This document shows positions 1 through 17,742 of a stretch of 43,418 bases of DNA, piece by piece. Position 1 is the first letter of the stretch, and each line of letters begins with the position of its first letter. Source of the DNA: Paulinella micropora (taxonomy: Eukaryota; Cercozoa; Imbricatea; Euglyphida); the NCBI GenBank assembly GCA_009731375.1, contig BJOX01000048.1:434664-478081 (forward strand), written 5' to 3'. Position numbers and translations under genes: made by a program. Below the pieces are notes generated by a model, which had not been told where the DNA came from, did not search any database, and saw only the letters and a list, made by a program, of their open reading frames with translations.

Positions 1-43
1 CCCTGTGCATAATACAAATCTGTGTCGTATCGCTTTTTGCCAG

Positions 44-7550
<7,507 letters not shown>

Positions 7551-8124
7551 GCTGAGCAGACATCTCAGTTCTTGTTTTCCCAAGCCACTTGTACGAAAAA
7601 ATGGCTGCGACCTCGCCAAAACCCTCCCCGCTTTGGAAGTGTGCGCGCGGTTGTGCTTCTGAGCAGTAAGCAGAAAGTACCGTGGTTCCTAACGTGTGAA
7701 ATGATACCCACTCGAGGTTTCTCCTGCTGTGGACAACACAGGGGAGATTAACAAGACTTTCCTTCCAAATTAACTTTTATTTTATTTTATATATATATAT
7801 ATATATATATATTGCAACAAACCCCAAAACCCCCATCCCCTCTTGGCTCCAGCGCCTAGGTGTGTTTTTTCTGCCTAGTGCTGCCTGTGGTAACGAGTAA
7901 AATAATTATGATCGACTACTTACATTTTATTAAGATGATTTCGCGTTTGAAAAATCAAAGAAGCACCCTTTCCGCTCATCCTTACGACCGGCAAGCAAAT
8001 TGGCAGTTAAAAATGAAAATTATAAACATAATATAGATAGCAGTGGTCAGCTGCAATGAAATTATTTAATAACTATGGTAAATCTAACAAAATTAATCCA
8101 GAAACGTTAAATACATCACTATTA
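7551..8124. other. 3' flank of Tudor-SN, no gene seen
   Basis: Unique sequence, probably 3' UTR then spacer. An ATTTT/TA run lies at 7774-7812. No convincing coding frame. Confidence 0.6.
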
Positions 8125-8326
8125 CTGTGGACATTCAAGTGGCAAAACATTCAAACTTTGACCTCATCTTTCTCAATCAATATTTGAGATACGGAAATGC
8201 AGCGCACGCCGTTGGAAAGCTCGTGTCCTAAGCTTTCCAATGCTGGCTTCAGATTTGTCGTATCACTGAGACTGATGGAGAACGATGAGATCAAAGTTGG
8301 ATAGTTTGCAGCTTGAATGTCCACAG
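8125..8326 (+). mobile_element. 202-bp MITE-like element, copy 2
   Basis: Same length, orientation and ends as 701-902, roughly 90% or more identical by eye. The flanks are attA and caata, the other copy has attg and taata, so the inverted repeat may extend to TATTRCTGTGG. Confidence 0.8.
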
Positions 8327-8453
8327 CAATAATACCTAAAACTGAGTCTTCAAATTTTTGTGGCTGACAGACAGCCTGGTTATTAATATCAAGTCCAAAT
8401 GTTTAAATTTCAAGGTATTATTACTAATATTAATTTTAACTTAATATTAATAA

Positions 8454-8516
8454 CTACCGGCCGGTAGTACTCAGTTGAGTACTAGTATTAATATTAATAT
8501 ATATTAATACCGTAGA

Positions 8517-8553
<37 letters not shown>
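8454..8553. repeat. Palindromic patch and poly-T tract
   Basis: CTACCGGCCGGTAG is a perfect palindrome, followed by a near-palindrome around AGTACTCAGTTGAGTACT, alternating TTAATA, then about 33 T. A poly-T of this kind can be the reverse-strand tail of a retroposed sequence, but no body was recognised. Confidence 0.6.
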
Positions 8554-8858
8554 CCCACTCTTTCGGCATTATTAATAGTATTAATATTAATATATACAAT
8601 ACAAAAATACTGAGAAAATTATAATGTTAAATATCACTTGCAGTGATCACTAGTGGCTAGGAAGAGCTCATCAGTGACAGGAAGCCTGTATAATATTATA
8701 TTAATAATACTACATATATAAATGAATTTTGAAGTGCGGCAGGCCAGGCATCCGCGCCTAAAAATATCATAGTATTATTGTAATAAAAAACCGTGCAGTA
8801 GCTGCGACTTTTTCAGGCTGCTACAGTGAAAACTTGCCACTGGCAAGGCTATTATTAA

Positions 8859-9227
8859 TACTGGGTATTAATACCGTGATTCAAGTGTCAAACTCAGCCA
8901 TCGAATTTTAAGTAGTTAAGGACTCATGATCAGATTTCAGACTCATGATTAGCGGTCACTGAGACTCAAGTTCAAAAGTTTCGAATTAGTGATCAGAATT
9001 CAAACTGATTAATTCAATTTAACTGCTCTATACGTCCGCAAAATCTGTATCATTTCAAGTTGCGAAATCACTGTTACAGTTCAAATTGAACTAATCAAGT
9101 TTGAATGAGGCGCCTCATTCTGGCCGTTCAAGTTAATCTAAAAACTTGTTTGACCGCTCAGGCTAATCTGACCCTTAAATCAAATTTGACTCAAGTTGCT
9201 GAGTTTGACACTTGAATGTACCCAGTA
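8859..9227. mobile_element. Second inverted-repeat element, about 370 bp
   Basis: The left end has TACTGGGTA and, after 12 nt, TTCAAGTGTCAAACTCAGC. The right end has the reverse complements GCTGAGTTTGACACTTGAA and TACCCAGTA, with only 2 nt between. The interior is rich in TCAAGTT motifs and has a perfect 18-bp palindrome at 9103-9120 (GAATGAGGCGCCTCATTC). No coding frame. A non-autonomous DNA element is likely. Confidence 0.62.
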
Positions 9228-9230
9228 ATA

Positions 9231-10312
9231 CTCCTGCTTAAATGAAAGAAACATCAGTCAGTTAAATCAAGCCTGCTTCTAGTCTTCTTCTCTACCATCA
9301 GTCATCACAGTGTGAGACTCTGAGTCACTGTGACTGTGGGTGACAATGGCCGGACCCGGCCCGGCCACTGGCCATCCGTTGTGACGCCGCCGACTCGTCA
9401 CTGACTAGTATAAGCTTTAATACTACTTGAAGATCGGTGAGATCGTCCTCTGTTCTTCCCGGGCCTATACTTTCCTAGTAAAAAGCATTAGACATTTGGA
9501 TCGTCCCGGGCCGGTAATTAGATTTTGTGGCCTCCTCAGTTAGTATATACTGAGCGTACTGTGACGGTCAGTGCCACGATCCACCGTAGGCTATTACAGG
9601 CTTTATTTATCAGGCCTGAGTCCGCCCGGCCATTATTAGCGGCGTGAAACTTCAGGCTCAAAAATATTGGGGCCGGCTTGAGGCTCGTGATATGAAATTT
9701 TTGAGATTCAACAGGCTGATGTTTGAGGTATTAATACTATCACTTGAAGTTTTGAACGTCTTGCACTGCATAACTTGAATTTCATATAAATTCTTTTGCC
9801 ACATTGAAGTTCAGCTTATTAACTTGATATTCAAGTTATTAATACTATGATATTTCACACAAAAAATATATGGCAAAACTCAGGTTATTTGCCGGGCGGC
9901 TGATTTTGACAAGGAGCTAACTACATATGACTTGAAACTGGGGGACGGTCTGAGGTTTGGAAAAAGGCACTTCAAGTCACTGGGAACCGTGACTTGAAGA
10001 TGTCACGCGTCAACTGGCAAACTGATGTTATATAAAACTTTTTTTTCTTACACTAGTGAGATTCAAGTTCTCAGCCGAACAGGGCCTTAGGTGGCGTGAG
10101 TCTTATAGCAGTCGGTTTGAGTTTATTTACATATGACTTGATTTAAACACTCTGTCCGACGGCGGCGCGGCGCCGCGAAAACTGAAGTGAATGATGGACC
10201 CAACCGTCGCTTTGATTCCGCTATTTTATTAATAACTTCGTCTTCCCATCCCCACGAGTGGCAAGTTTATTAAAAGAGTGCCATGATTGCGTAAAATAAA
10301 TAAATAAATAAA
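9231..10312. other. Unique spacer, no gene seen
   Basis: AT-rich sequence with many short TTGAAGT/TTCAAGT motifs and small GC palindromes (CGCGGCGCCGCG near 10166). It may contain decayed mobile elements; no supported frame. Confidence 0.55.
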
Positions 10313-10337
10313 CTATTGGGATTCAGCTTGGGGGGAA

Positions 10338-10344
10338 AATGTGC

Positions 10345-10377
<33 letters not shown>

Positions 10378-10387
10378 NNNNNNNNNN
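10338..10387. other. GT run, poly-G and 10-N gap
   Basis: A GT run followed by poly-G and ten N immediately 3' of the kelch gene stop codon. Confidence 0.97.
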
Positions 10388-10410
10388 TGCTATCTTGCTT
10401 GTTTGCCCCG

Positions 10411-11925
10411 CTACATAGCCACGATAGCAGAAGCCCAGGCTCGTGCTGTGGCCATCGGGGCCACCAGCTCCCAGCGATTGGTTGCAGGATCGTACCGCTC
10501 CACTGAGGACACAGCAGTGCGTCGTTTGGTGCCACCCATGACATAGAGTCGACCGTCTAACGCGACTGCCGTCGCACCACTTCGCGCTTGCTGCATGGAA
10601 GCTACCTCCTCCCACCTGTCTAGTCGAGCATCGAAGCGTTCCGCAGAAGACAGACATTTTTCCGACTTACCGATACCTCCCAAGGCGTAAAGATATCCAT
10701 TACATGCAGCTGCGGCACATTGAGATCTCTTGCTCTTCATGGGTGCAACTAGATCCCAAGTGTTGCTGGCGGGATCGTACCTCTCGACCGTCCTGCAGAA
10801 TTCATAGCCATCCTCACCTCCGACTACGTAGAAAAAACCGTCCAACACCACTCCAGCCGCAAAGAGACGACCATAGGTGATCGGAGCCAGCTCTTGAGTC
10901 CGATTGGCTCCCGCCTCGAAGCTCATCACAGAAGAGAGAACTTTCCCTCTACCCCCAGCTCCTCCCGCCACATACACCCTGCCCTTTAGAGCACCCACTG
11001 CACACCCTGCTGCAGAAGTTGTCAAAGGAGTAGTCAGCTCCCAGCTTCCGCTCTTAGGGCTAAAGTGCTCCACTGATTTCAGCCTTGACTTACCATCACT
11101 GCCTCCGATTGCATAGATGTCACCGTCTAGCACCGCACTTGCAAGACCAAATCGCTTGCAGGTCATGGACGGCACTGCCTCCCACCTATTCCGCTTCACA
11201 TCGTATCTTTCTATGGTAGACATACACGAACTCGGGTCGTTGAGCTTCGACACACCACCCAACACGTAGATGCCTGCATCACGCCTCGGCACCATCCTCA
11301 CTTCCTGCTCCGCACTGGACGTCTCCGTCTTCAACAGCTCCACGCAAGTCTTGACCCCCTGCACCTTGACCTTGACCTCTAGCTCGCTCTTGCTTTCCAG
11401 CTCGCTCAGCGCTTCTCTGTGTTTCCCAATCATGGCATGCACGCTGCACAGCTGCAGCAAAATCGCTTCTGCTCCCTCCCCTTGGCTGTCCTGAATCTGC
11501 CTCCCCAGTTTGGCCACCTCCGCCTCTAGCCCTGTGATGTCTGCCTTCCGCTGTGCAATCTCGTGCGCCAGGTTCTCCCTTGCATCCGTCGTCGCAGCGT
11601 CCAGTCCTTCTATCCTCTGTTGCAGACAGCTCACGGATAAGCTGCCTCGCGTGCGGTCAAGCGACACCTCATAGACATCAGCGCAGGGCTTCTCCTCCGC
11701 GAAGCGGGACACTCTCTCCTCGCGGACACCCGCCAGCTGCTTGAGCTGCTCCAACAGGCTTAGCAGCGACGCGCACAGCTTGACAGCGTGCGGGTCGTGC
11801 ACGATGCCAAGAGCAGCCGCTGCAGATGCAGCCATGGGGACGTTCTCATCATCGTCGTCGAGACTGCGAGCAGAGGAGCTCGAGGCTGAAGAGGCTACGC
11901 GTTGCTTCTTCTTTTCGGACGACAT
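10411..11925 (-). CDS. Coiled-coil and six-blade kelch-repeat protein
   Basis: A single uninterrupted frame of 504 residues, ATG at 11925-11923 and TAG at 10413-10411. Residues 1-30 are a Ser-rich then acidic (DDDDE) leader. Residues about 95-205 are helical with heptad-like Leu/Glu/Lys, consistent with a coiled coil. Residues about 218-504 hold six kelch blades, each opening with a beta strand and double glycine: IYVLGG 219, IYAIGG 270, VYVAGG 317, FYVVGG 365, LYALGG 412, LYVMGG 460, with the usual ERYD...W pairs. Known: six kelch blades form a beta-propeller used for protein binding, often as substrate adaptor. No BTB, BACK or F-box is seen, so an E3-adaptor role is not supported. It is intron-free, unlike Tudor-SN, with which it converges. 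Partner unknown. Confidence 0.9.
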   Translation of the reverse strand: MSSEKKKQRVASSASSSSARSLDDDDENVPMAASAAAALGIVHDPHAVKLCASLLSLLEQLKQLAGVREERVSRFAEEKPCADVYEVSLDRTRGSLSVSCLQQRIEGLDAATTDARENLAHEIAQRKADITGLEAEVAKLGRQIQDSQGEGAEAILLQLCSVHAMIGKHREALSELESKSELEVKVKVQGVKTCVELLKTETSSAEQEVRMVPRRDAGIYVLGGVSKLNDPSSCMSTIERYDVKRNRWEAVPSMTCKRFGLASAVLDGDIYAIGGSDGKSRLKSVEHFSPKSGSWELTTPLTTSAAGCAVGALKGRVYVAGGAGGRGKVLSSVMSFEAGANRTQELAPITYGRLFAAGVVLDGFFYVVGGEDGYEFCRTVERYDPASNTWDLVAPMKSKRSQCAAAACNGYLYALGGIGKSEKCLSSAERFDARLDRWEEVASMQQARSGATAVALDGRLYVMGGTKRRTAVSSVERYDPATNRWELVAPMATARAWASAIVAM

Positions 11926-12094
11926 TGCAGACGGTTCAGGCAGGCAGCAAAAGGCCCTTTCAAAAGTTCAGATGAGGGAAAAAACGACTGTTGCTTGATC
12001 CGTGCTCCTCCTGCTCCTCCTGCTCCTTTCCTCCTCCTCCTGCTCCTCCTCCTCCTCCAGCTTCCTCCTCCTCCTCCTCCTCCTCCTCCTCCTC

Positions 12095-12143
<49 letters not shown>

Positions 12144-12250
12144 GTCTCTCTCTCTGTCTCTGTCTCTGTCTCTCTGTCTCTGTGTCTCTGTGTCTCTCTC
12201 TCTCTCTCTCTCGGTCTGTCTCTCTGTCTCTGTCTCTCTGTCTGTCTGTT

Positions 12251-12294
<44 letters not shown>

Positions 12295-12300
12295 AACTCA
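11926..12300 (-). repeat. (GGA)n/(GA)n purine tracts upstream of the kelch gene
   Basis: On the coding strand of the kelch gene, GA-rich then GGA-rich repeats lie 75-370 nt upstream of the ATG. They could lie in the 5' UTR or promoter. No TATA-like box is obvious. Confidence 0.85.
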
Positions 12301-12339
12301 ACCCTTCTGCTCGCTCTGCAGATCATGTGTGTGTGCAAT

Positions 12340-12468
12340 TCCCCATTAGTTGGTTAGTTACTTAATTAGTTACTTGATTAGTTAATTAGTTAGTTAGTTA
12401 GTTAGTTAGATAGATAAATAGATAGATAGATATATAGATAGATAGATAGATGGATGGATGGATGGATG

Positions 12469-12543
<75 letters not shown>

Positions 12544-12568
12544 CAGATAGATAGACAGATAGATAGAC

Positions 12569-12625
<57 letters not shown>

Positions 12626-12638
12626 TATAGATAGATGA

Positions 12639-12690
<52 letters not shown>

Positions 12691-12732
12691 GTAGATAGGT
12701 AGATAGAAAGATTAGTTACTTAGTTGATTAGT

Positions 12733-12775
<43 letters not shown>

Positions 12776-12985
12776 CTGAGAGAGAGAGAGAGAGAGATAC
12801 AGAGACAGACAGACAGACAGACAGAGAGACAGACAGACAGACAGACACACACACACACAGACAGACAGACACACAGCCAGACACACAGACAGACACACAG
12901 ACAGACACAAAGACAGACACAAAGACAGACACAAAGACACACAAAGACAACACACAGACAGACACACAGACAGAAAGATAGATAG

Positions 12986-13039
<54 letters not shown>

Positions 13040-13108
13040 GAGAGAGATAGATAGATAGATAGATAGATAGATAGGTAGATAGATGGATGGATAAAACAGT
13101 GTTTGTGT

Positions 13109-13145
<37 letters not shown>

Positions 13146-13349
13146 GAGAGATAGATAGATAGATAGATAGATAGATATAGATAGATAGATAGATAGTTTG
13201 ATAGATAGATAGATAGATAGATGGATAGAGATAGATAGATAGAGATAGATAGATAGAGATAGATAGAGATAGATAGAGAGATAGATAGAGAGATAGATCG
13301 ATAGATAGATAGATAGATAGATATATAGATAGATAGATAGATAGAATCT

Positions 13350-13395
<46 letters not shown>

Positions 13396-13441
13396 CAGAC
13401 AGACATACAGATAGACAGACAGACAGACAGACAGAAAGAAC

Positions 13442-13503
<62 letters not shown>

Positions 13504-13636
13504 AGATAGATAGAAGATAGATAGATAGATAGATAGATAGACAGATAGACAGATAGATAGAGAGATAGATAGATAGATAGATAGATAGATATAGATAGAT
13601 AGATAGACAGATAGACAGACAAAGAGACAGACAGAC

Positions 13637-13679
<43 letters not shown>

Positions 13680-13688
13680 GAGATAGAG

Positions 13689-13724
<36 letters not shown>

Positions 13725-13738
13725 GGATAGATGGATAG

Positions 13739-13779
<41 letters not shown>

Positions 13780-13826
13780 GGATAGATAAATAGATAGATA
13801 AATAGATAGATAGATCAGATAGATAT

Positions 13827-13860
<34 letters not shown>

Positions 13861-13878
13861 CAGATAGATAGATAGATC

Positions 13879-13933
<55 letters not shown>

Positions 13934-13939
13934 AGTACT

Positions 13940-13982
<43 letters not shown>

Positions 13983-13989
13983 CAGATAG

Positions 13990-14021
<32 letters not shown>

Positions 14022-14151
14022 ATAGATAGATAGATAGATAGATATATAGATAGATAGATAGATATATAGATATATAGATAGATAGGTAGATAGATAGGTA
14101 GATAGAAAGATTAGTTACTTAGTTGATTAGTTAGTTAGCTAGTTAGTTAGT

Positions 14152-14206
<55 letters not shown>

Positions 14207-14229
14207 GTAGATAGGTAGATAGGTAGATA

Positions 14230-14260
<31 letters not shown>

Positions 14261-14463
14261 TACAGAGACAGACAGAGAGACAGACAGACAGACAGAGAGA
14301 CACACACACACACAGACAGACACACAGACAGAGAGACAGACAGACAGACAGACACACACACAGACAGACACACAGACAGACACAGACAGACACACAGACA
14401 GACACACAGACAGACACACAGACAGACACACAGACAGACACACAGACAGACACACACACAGAC

Positions 14464-14553
<90 letters not shown>

Positions 14554-14600
14554 GTAGATAGATGGATGGATAAAACAGTGTTTGTGTAAAGATAGGTAGA

Positions 14601-14636
<36 letters not shown>

Positions 14637-14638
14637 TG

Positions 14639-14700
<62 letters not shown>

Positions 14701-14739
14701 CAGATAGATAGACAGATAGATAGATAGATATATAGATAT

Positions 14740-14772
<33 letters not shown>

Positions 14773-14830
14773 TAGATAGATAGATAGATATAGATAGATA
14801 ATAGATAGATAGATAATAGATAGATAGATA

Positions 14831-14902
<72 letters not shown>

Positions 14903-14942
14903 GTAGACAGACAGACAGACAGAGAGAGAGAGAGAGAGAGAG

Positions 14943-14977
<35 letters not shown>

Positions 14978-14982
14978 TAGAC

Positions 14983-15014
<32 letters not shown>

Positions 15015-15036
15015 GGATAGATGGATAGATAGATAG

Positions 15037-15114
<78 letters not shown>

Positions 15115-15129
15115 TGGATAGATAGATAC

Positions 15130-15199
<70 letters not shown>

Positions 15200-15215
15200 G
15201 GCTATAGATAGATGA
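12340..15215 (+). repeat. GATA-type mega-array with higher-order duplication
   Basis: Nearly 2.9 kb of (GATA)n with GACA, GAGA and GTTA variants. A module consisting of agaaagattagttacttag, a GATA run, a GA/CAGA run and ataaaacagtgtttgtgtaa occurs twice (from 12705 and from 14105). The two marker pairs are offset by 1400 and 1479 nt, so array lengths inside the module have changed since duplication. No coding content. Confidence 0.95.
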
Positions 15216-15706
15216 TAGATAGGTAAGGTAGGAGCAATCTATGTAATTGGGCTTTTCCGCAATCGGGTTAATTTTGCAAACCGAAACGGCTCCACTTTCT
15301 TTTCAGCGAGATAAAAGAGGCAGCTGGTGGCGAAGCGGTACTCGGGTCAGTCAACCAAACCCAAACTTGCTCACCACATGCCAGAGAAATGTGGTGTTTT
15401 CCTGCCTGCAGGTGGGGAAATTTGGTTTTGGTTGCACGTCTCGACTGGGTCCTCTACAAATCTTCATCTTTTTTCTCAGTCAATCACTGAGAAAAAAGTG
15501 GCAATTCAGAGAAGATTGGTATTACTTTTTTTTACATGTAGATGAAACCCGGTGAAAGGAAAGAAAGTTTATGGTTTTGCTGCAATAAAAATTCGCGGAG
15601 GAAAACAGACCGCGCTTCCTAAGTCCATTTTTTCTTTGCTTGGAAGTCCATCCACTTTCCCTATTTCTTTCTCAAGCAACTTTCCTTGCGACGGCCCCTT
15701 TATATT
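15216..15706. other. Unique DNA after the GATA block
   Basis: Balanced composition and several short open frames, none convincing. It may be 5' flank of the candidate gene starting at 15707. Confidence 0.4.
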
Positions 15707-15814
15707 ATGGACACCAGCGCGTCTGCAGAGCATGCAACAGCATTACTTGTTCGCAAACGCCAGCGCAAGGATGTTTCTCCCTCAGAACAGGTTTCCCAGC
15801 AGAGAAAAGTCTGA
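15707..15814 (+). CDS. Candidate first exon or short ORF (basic peptide)
   Basis: ATG frame reading MDTSASAEHATALLV, then RKRQRKDVSPSEQ, ending at TGA 15814; a possible donor gtctga follows AGAAAA. The composition (Ser/Ala leader, RKRQRK basic patch) looks protein-like and nuclear-signal-like. Protein-like stretches downstream are in other frames, so introns would be needed. Function unknown. Confidence 0.25.
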   Translation: MDTSASAEHATALLVRKRQRKDVSPSEQVSQQRKV

Positions 15815-16037
15815 TAACGGACGTCGACCTATGGAAAGTGGCTGATACTGATAGATGTAGCAATCTTTCTGCTACAACCGACTGCCATGACCCGTGCCGT
15901 TCCGCGCACGAGACTCTTCAAGGATCTCGCCAATCCCTTTGGCACCGGATGCTTGTGTTCACACTTCGTACAGTCCTCCGACGCGCACGTCATGGCCACA
16001 TCAAGTTGCACATGGCCCTTCGATCGGCAGTCAAATC

Positions 16038-16459
16038 ATCGCTGCTTATCTTCAGAGGCTCCTTATTACTCTCCTTGGTCGCCTCCTTGAGCACCCTTCG
16101 GATTGCCCCCAGGCTTATGTGCGTCGGGCTTGGTCGTTCCTTGCTGGCCGCCGCCATTCCTCTTGCCGGCCGCCGCCATTCCTCTTGCCCTTTCCTCTCA
16201 ACAAGTCCACCCAAGCCCAGCCTTGCGGCAATCGCGTCTGGAAGTTTACCAGGAAAGCAACAGCAACAATCACCGCCTCTTCCAGTACTTGTTCCCCTTG
16301 GTCCCCTTCTTCCCATATTTGAATGGAACCTGCGAGAAGGCGCCTGCAGACTCTGTAACAGAAGAATTGGAATGTATCCTAGACCTTAACGCACCTTTGA
16401 TGACCATCGAGGAAGGTGAAGAAAGTCCTGAAGATCTTCAAGCCGGGGAAGATTATTGA
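16038..16459 (+). CDS. Candidate 3' coding region of an unidentified split gene
   Basis: Two protein-like stretches in different frames: QIIAAYLQRLLITLLGRLLE (about 16031-16090), and after about 16235 LEVYQESNSNNHRLFQYLF continuing to an acidic end LDNAPL-like region with EEGEESPEDLQAGEDY and TGA at 16457-16459. The frame change needs an intron or a sequence error. Between them lies a perfect 22-bp tandem duplication (16146-16167 and 16168-16189). No family recognised. Confidence 0.28.
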
Positions 16460-17074
16460 GTAGACTGTTATTGGTTGGTGGTTCTCTGCTCATTCTTTCT
16501 CGTAAAGAAAAAGAAAAGACTAATCGTTCCGTGAGGCAACTTCAGGCAAACAGCAGGGGCGATTATTACATCTTCCATCTTGTAACATAAAGTGACGAGG
16601 AGAAGTCAAACGACTCTCCGATCCTGATCGTGGAGATTGCGAACAGTGCAACCGCTGTGGTGAGTGTTGCTGATATTGGAATCCATTCTTGACTGATCAC
16701 TGGATGAAAGTGACAAGGACATGACTTTTCTCTGAAGCTGGAGGATCCACACAGTCGAACCACTGTGATGTTTCCATGGGCATAAGTCTGTTGCTCAGTG
16801 CATGATGGTTGTTTCCTTTGTATCCGTATCGAAACGAACATAACGCGGCCCTCCATGCGACCAGTTAGAAAATCTCGCAGTTCTCTTCAGTGGGGAAAGA
16901 TTGGTGGTTTCTCGCAAAAATGTTACGAATATTGGAATCCAGTCTGTATACACAGGCGCTCCTCTGGATATCATACTCATGGAACGTCTATTTTAGCAGA
17001 AGAATGTAGATTTTGGTTGGTGATTCTGCAGATTCTGAAAATTGTTGATTATTTGGCCATTCTATTTTAGATTG
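16460..17074. other. Unique DNA, no gene called
   Basis: Two loosely similar segments share gatattggaatcca (about 16671 and 16930), suggesting an old duplication. Frames on both strands are short. Confidence 0.4.
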
Positions 17075-17135
17075 ATGTACCTTACCTTACCTTACCTTAC
17101 CTTACCTTTCCTTACCTTACCTTACCTTACCTTAG
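17075..17135 (+). repeat. (TTACC)n pentamer array
   Basis: About eleven units with one ttt variant, directly beside the LTR. Confidence 0.92.
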
Positions 17136-17141
17136 GCTAGA

Positions 17142-17330
17142 TGTTAGATTAACTTCATAATCTGTAGTATACTAGCTCTAGCCTACAGTAGAAACTTTAT
17201 TAAGAAAAGGGCGCCAAGGGAAGGGAGCAAATACTTACTAGGCCGGACATAAGTAATGGCTCTAACGACACACATCACATATGCCGGACCATACTGACTA
17301 ACCTAATTAATTACATTAATAGGTCTAACA
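17142..17330 (-). mobile_element. LTR of a retrotransposon, minus orientation
   Basis: 189 bp bounded by the 7-bp inverted ends TGTTAGA and TCTAACA. On the minus strand it is preceded directly by a purine tract (CCAGGGGGAG), as expected of a polypurine tract before a 3' LTR, and contains an AATAAA signal at 17201-17196. The ends and the tract resemble Ty1/copia elements. No second LTR is seen, so the element is truncated or partly lost. Confidence 0.6.
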
Positions 17331-17640
17331 CTCCCCCTGGATCCAAGTAAATTATTAAATTGACTGCAGGTCCTAATATATCCATTCTGTGAAAGTTAGA
17401 AAAACACAGACTCAAAACATACTAACGTTACTCTTACCCTCACTCTCTCCAAGAGATTGTGTCGATGGTGGCTACCCAGCTTGCTGGGGCAAGTATGCAT
17501 CAATTAGACTACATACAGGGCAGCTCCTCCCAGTCAAGCTAGGCCTGGTCGACGAGAAGAAGATTCAGGTCCTACTCACCCCCTATCCTACGCTTAGTAA
17601 CAGTAGGTATGTGACACAGGCACAGTATGGTCATAATACA
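17331..17640 (-). mobile_element. Possible remnant of the retroelement interior
   Basis: The sequence that should precede the 3' LTR on the minus strand. No frame longer than about 50 codons survives and no RNase H or integrase motif is recognisable, so assignment rests only on position. Confidence 0.3.
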
Positions 17641-17650
17641 TATATACTAG

Positions 17651-17740
<90 letters not shown>
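17641..17740 (+). repeat. (TA)n microsatellite
   Basis: About 100 bp of alternating TA with a few gta/aca interruptions. Confidence 0.95.

Positions 17741-17742
<2 letters not shown>

Noticed and set aside
9103-9120. 18-bp palindrome as an operator or restriction-type site
   Set aside because: It lies inside a probable non-autonomous element in eukaryotic spacer DNA; no regulatory context is visible.
10904-11744. Plus-strand frames opposite the kelch gene
   Set aside because: They are shadows of the GC-rich coding strand, without domain or start support.
12732-15131. 300-residue minus-strand frames rich in LSIY and CVSV
   Set aside because: Pure GATA/GACA repeat translation; the tetranucleotide repeat gives the same peptide in every frame.
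17075-17135. Telomere-like repeat (TTACC)n
   Set aside because: Short, internal and unlike common telomere units; next to an LTR and no chromosome-end context.
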